DNA from: Chitinophagales bacterium
GTDB taxonomy: Bacteria > Bacteroidota > Bacteroidia > Chitinophagales > Saprospiraceae
DNA: 7,393 bases
NCBI GenBank assembly: GCA_013297575.1
Contig: JAAFHO010000271.1
Span: 1 to 7,393 of the forward strand
Direction of reading: 5' to 3'
This document shows positions 6,167 through 7,393 of the stretch, piece after piece. How positions within the stretch are numbered: the stretch's first letter is position 1; the number at the start of each line of letters is the position of its first letter. The notes beneath the pieces were generated by a model, which ran no database searches, was not told the origin of the DNA, and was given only the letters and a program-made list of their open reading frames with translations. A program made the translations under genes and the position numbers.

Positions 6167-6210
6167 CATAGGGCGTTGCCCTATGCTGGATATGTCGCCC
6201 CGTTGGGGCT
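6167..6210 (+). repeat. Double-hairpin repeat, family A, copy 2
   Basis: CATAGGGC / loop GTT / GCCCTATG (6167-6185), an 11-base linker, and GCCCC / loop GTT / GGGGC (6197-6209). It has the same orientation and 40/44 identity to the copy at 3245. The two copies flank the GH74-like gene as direct repeats about 2.9 kb apart. Confidence 0.8.
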
Positions 6211-6247
6211 TGGATGGAGGACTTTACACATTCCTTCCATCCAAGCC
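6207..6247. repeat. Long inverted repeat adjoining family A copy 2
   Basis: GGCTTGGATGG (6207-6217) pairs perfectly with CCATCCAAGCC (6237-6247). AGG (6218-6220) also pairs with CCT (6233-6235), leaving a bulged T and a 12-base loop. The total is about 14 bp. The left arm uses GGC from the second hairpin of the adjacent repeat, so the two stems cannot form at once. There is no T-run after it on the minus strand, so it is not a standard intrinsic terminator for alaS. Confidence 0.7.
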
Positions 6248-6254
6248 GTTGTTT

Positions 6255-6267
6255 TGTCCTTTGGACA
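6255..6267. repeat. Small hairpin just after alaS
   Basis: TGTCC / loop TTT / GGACA, a perfect 5-bp stem 11 bases beyond the alaS stop. It continues the run of short palindromes with three-base loops in this spacer and may be the outer unit of the same repeat array. Confidence 0.5.
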
Positions 6268-6277
6268 TTTTCGTTCT

Positions 6278-7393
6278 TTATATTTTAGATCGTACTGCTG
6301 CTAAGGCGGCATCTAATCCGTTCATATCTGTTCCGCCTGCTGTCGCAAATCCGGGTTGGCCGCCGCCGCCGCCTTTGAGGAATTGTTGCGCTAATTCGCG
6401 TACCATTGTTCCGGCATTTAACCCTTTTTCTTTTACTAGGTTGTCACTAATTTTGATGCTTACCGATGGTTTATCATCATTTACGGAGCCAAATGCGATG
6501 ACAACATTACCTACTTCGCGTTCCAGTTCGGTTGCTAGTGTTTTGATGGCATTGTTATCGCTGATGGGCAAGGTGGTCACGAGCAGGTTAATGCCATTGA
6601 CTACCTCGAATTTTTGACGTAAATCGCTGCGCAAATAATTGGCAAACAATAAATTGAATTGCTCTATTTTCTTTTGCTGTTGCTTATTGTTCTCTTGCAA
6701 ATCAGTGACCGCTTTTGCCAAATCTTTTGCTTTGAGCGCGTTTTTAATCGCACCTAGATCTTGCTCCATTTTTGCGACATACATTTCTGCACCAACACCC
6801 GTTACCGCTTCTAAGCGACGTACACCAGCTGCTACTGCCGTTTCAGCCGTAATTTTGAAATAGCCGATTTGACCTGTGGATTGTACGTGACAACCGCCAC
6901 AAAGTTCGCGGGAGTACGCTGGATCAAAAGTAATCATACGCACCGTTTCGCCATATTTTTCGCCAAAAAGCATCATGGCACCCGATTTTTGGGCTTCCGC
7001 AATGGGCAAATTCCGCGCCTCTTCCAAAGCGATATTTGCACGAATTTTCTCGTTGACGATCTGTTCTACTTCTGCTAATTCAGCATCGGTCATTTTTTGA
7101 AAATGCTGAAAATCGAAGCGCAAAGCGTTATCGTCCAAGTACGAACCCTTTTGCTGTACGTGTGTACCCAATACACGACGCAGGGCTGCATGTAGCAGGT
7201 GTGTAGCAGAGTGGTTACCTTCTGTGAGACGGCGTTTGCGTTCATCTACTTGGCATACAATACCCTCATAATCAATATTTTCGGGTAATTGTTCTACCAA
7301 ATGAAACACCAGCGTATTTTCCTTTTTGGTATCTAATACGCGTACCGGATCAGCACCAAAATACATGACACCTGTATCGCCCACTTGTCCGCC
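6278..7393 (-). CDS. alaS: Alanyl-tRNA synthetase, C-terminal 371 residues (5' end outside window)
   Basis: The frame is open to the window edge, beginning GGQVGDTG, the conserved entry to the editing region. AlaRS charges tRNA-Ala and clears mis-charged Ser- or Gly-tRNA. The fragment has the editing-site metal motif HxxxH (His61 and His65 in NHSATHLLH) and CxxxH (Cys165 and His169 in LCGGCHVQSTGQIG), all four ligands present. A coiled-coil-like segment (about 206-250, rich in K, E and Q) leads to the C-Ala domain with GGGGGQPGFATAGGTD (about 341-356). It ends AAVRSKI. The catalytic and tRNA-recognition parts, about 500 residues in a typical AlaRS, lie beyond the window. There is no truncation or frameshift in the visible part. 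The GTG at 7382-7384 is an internal Val codon, not a start. Confidence 0.97.
   Translation of the reverse strand, partial: GGQVGDTGVMYFGADPVRVLDTKKENTLVFHLVEQLPENIDYEGIVCQVDERKRRLTEGNHSATHLLHAALRRVLGTHVQQKGSYLDDNALRFDFQHFQKMTDAELAEVEQIVNEKIRANIALEEARNLPIAEAQKSGAMMLFGEKYGETVRMITFDPAYSRELCGGCHVQSTGQIGYFKITAETAVAAGVRRLEAVTGVGAEMYVAKMEQDLGAIKNALKAKDLAKAVTDLQENNKQQQKKIEQFNLLFANYLRSDLRQKFEVVNGINLLVTTLPISDNNAIKTLATELEREVGNVVIAFGSVNDDKPSVSIKISDNLVKEKGLNAGTMVRELAQQFLKGGGGGQPGFATAGGTDMNGLDAALAAVRSKI

Larger units (their letters stand above)
6103..6277. other. Repeat-bearing spacer between alaS and the GH74-like gene
   Basis: Both flanking genes are on the minus strand, so this is the alaS 3' side and the GH74-like 5' leader. 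The first 60 bases next to the GH74-like start are AT-rich without a clear TAnnTTTG box on the minus strand. The rest (6167-6267) is almost entirely hairpins. No coding frame is convincing. Confidence 0.7.

Noticed and set aside
6183..6617. Plus-strand open frame of 144 codons over the repeat and the alaS 3' end
   Set aside because: It is antisense to well-conserved alaS, and its start is made of repeat hairpin sequence.

Overview
The window looks like chromosomal DNA of a member of the Bacteroidota, plausibly the Saprospiria/Chitinophagia side. Four things point there. A large secreted enzyme ends in a type IX secretion (T9SS) C-terminal sorting domain. Bacteroidota-type -7 boxes (TAnnTTTG, here TATTTTTG) precede genes. 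Start codons lack Shine-Dalgarno sequences. Spacers carry short GC-rich hairpin repeats of a kind I associate with this phylum. No phage, plasmid, CRISPR, tRNA or rRNA signal was seen.

Layout. Positions 1-380 hold the 3' end of an unidentified + strand gene. Next is a PaiA-like GNAT acetyltransferase (433-930, +) with its own -7 box. It converges on a CcmA-like ABC ATPase (940-1557, -) that has an Asn where the switch His should be. The ATPase gene is divergent from an exported protein of unknown function (1622-2608, +). The two share a compact promoter region built around a 13-base palindrome. The exported-protein gene overlaps a YigZ/IMPACT-family gene (2605-3249, +) by ATGA. A spacer of about 380 bases (3250-3633) contains no gene but is rich in hairpin repeats. 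On the minus strand follows an 822-residue secreted two-propeller protein with GH74 (xyloglucanase-type) features and a T9SS tail (3634-6102). A second repeat-bearing spacer (6103-6277) separates it from the C-terminal part of alaS (6278-7393, -), which runs off the window.

How the parts relate. Most genes are ordinary housekeeping or single-gene units: acetylation, an orphan ABC ATPase, YigZ, alanyl-tRNA synthetase. The accessory element is the GH74-like gene, which probably acts on plant-type beta-glucan outside the cell. It is bracketed by same-orientation copies of a 44-base double-hairpin repeat. The two full copies differ at four positions, all in loops or linker and none in stems. I do not see a convincing new multi-gene system. 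The most distinctive content is the structured repeats around the GH74 gene, the non-canonical ABC ATPase, and the shared divergent promoter.
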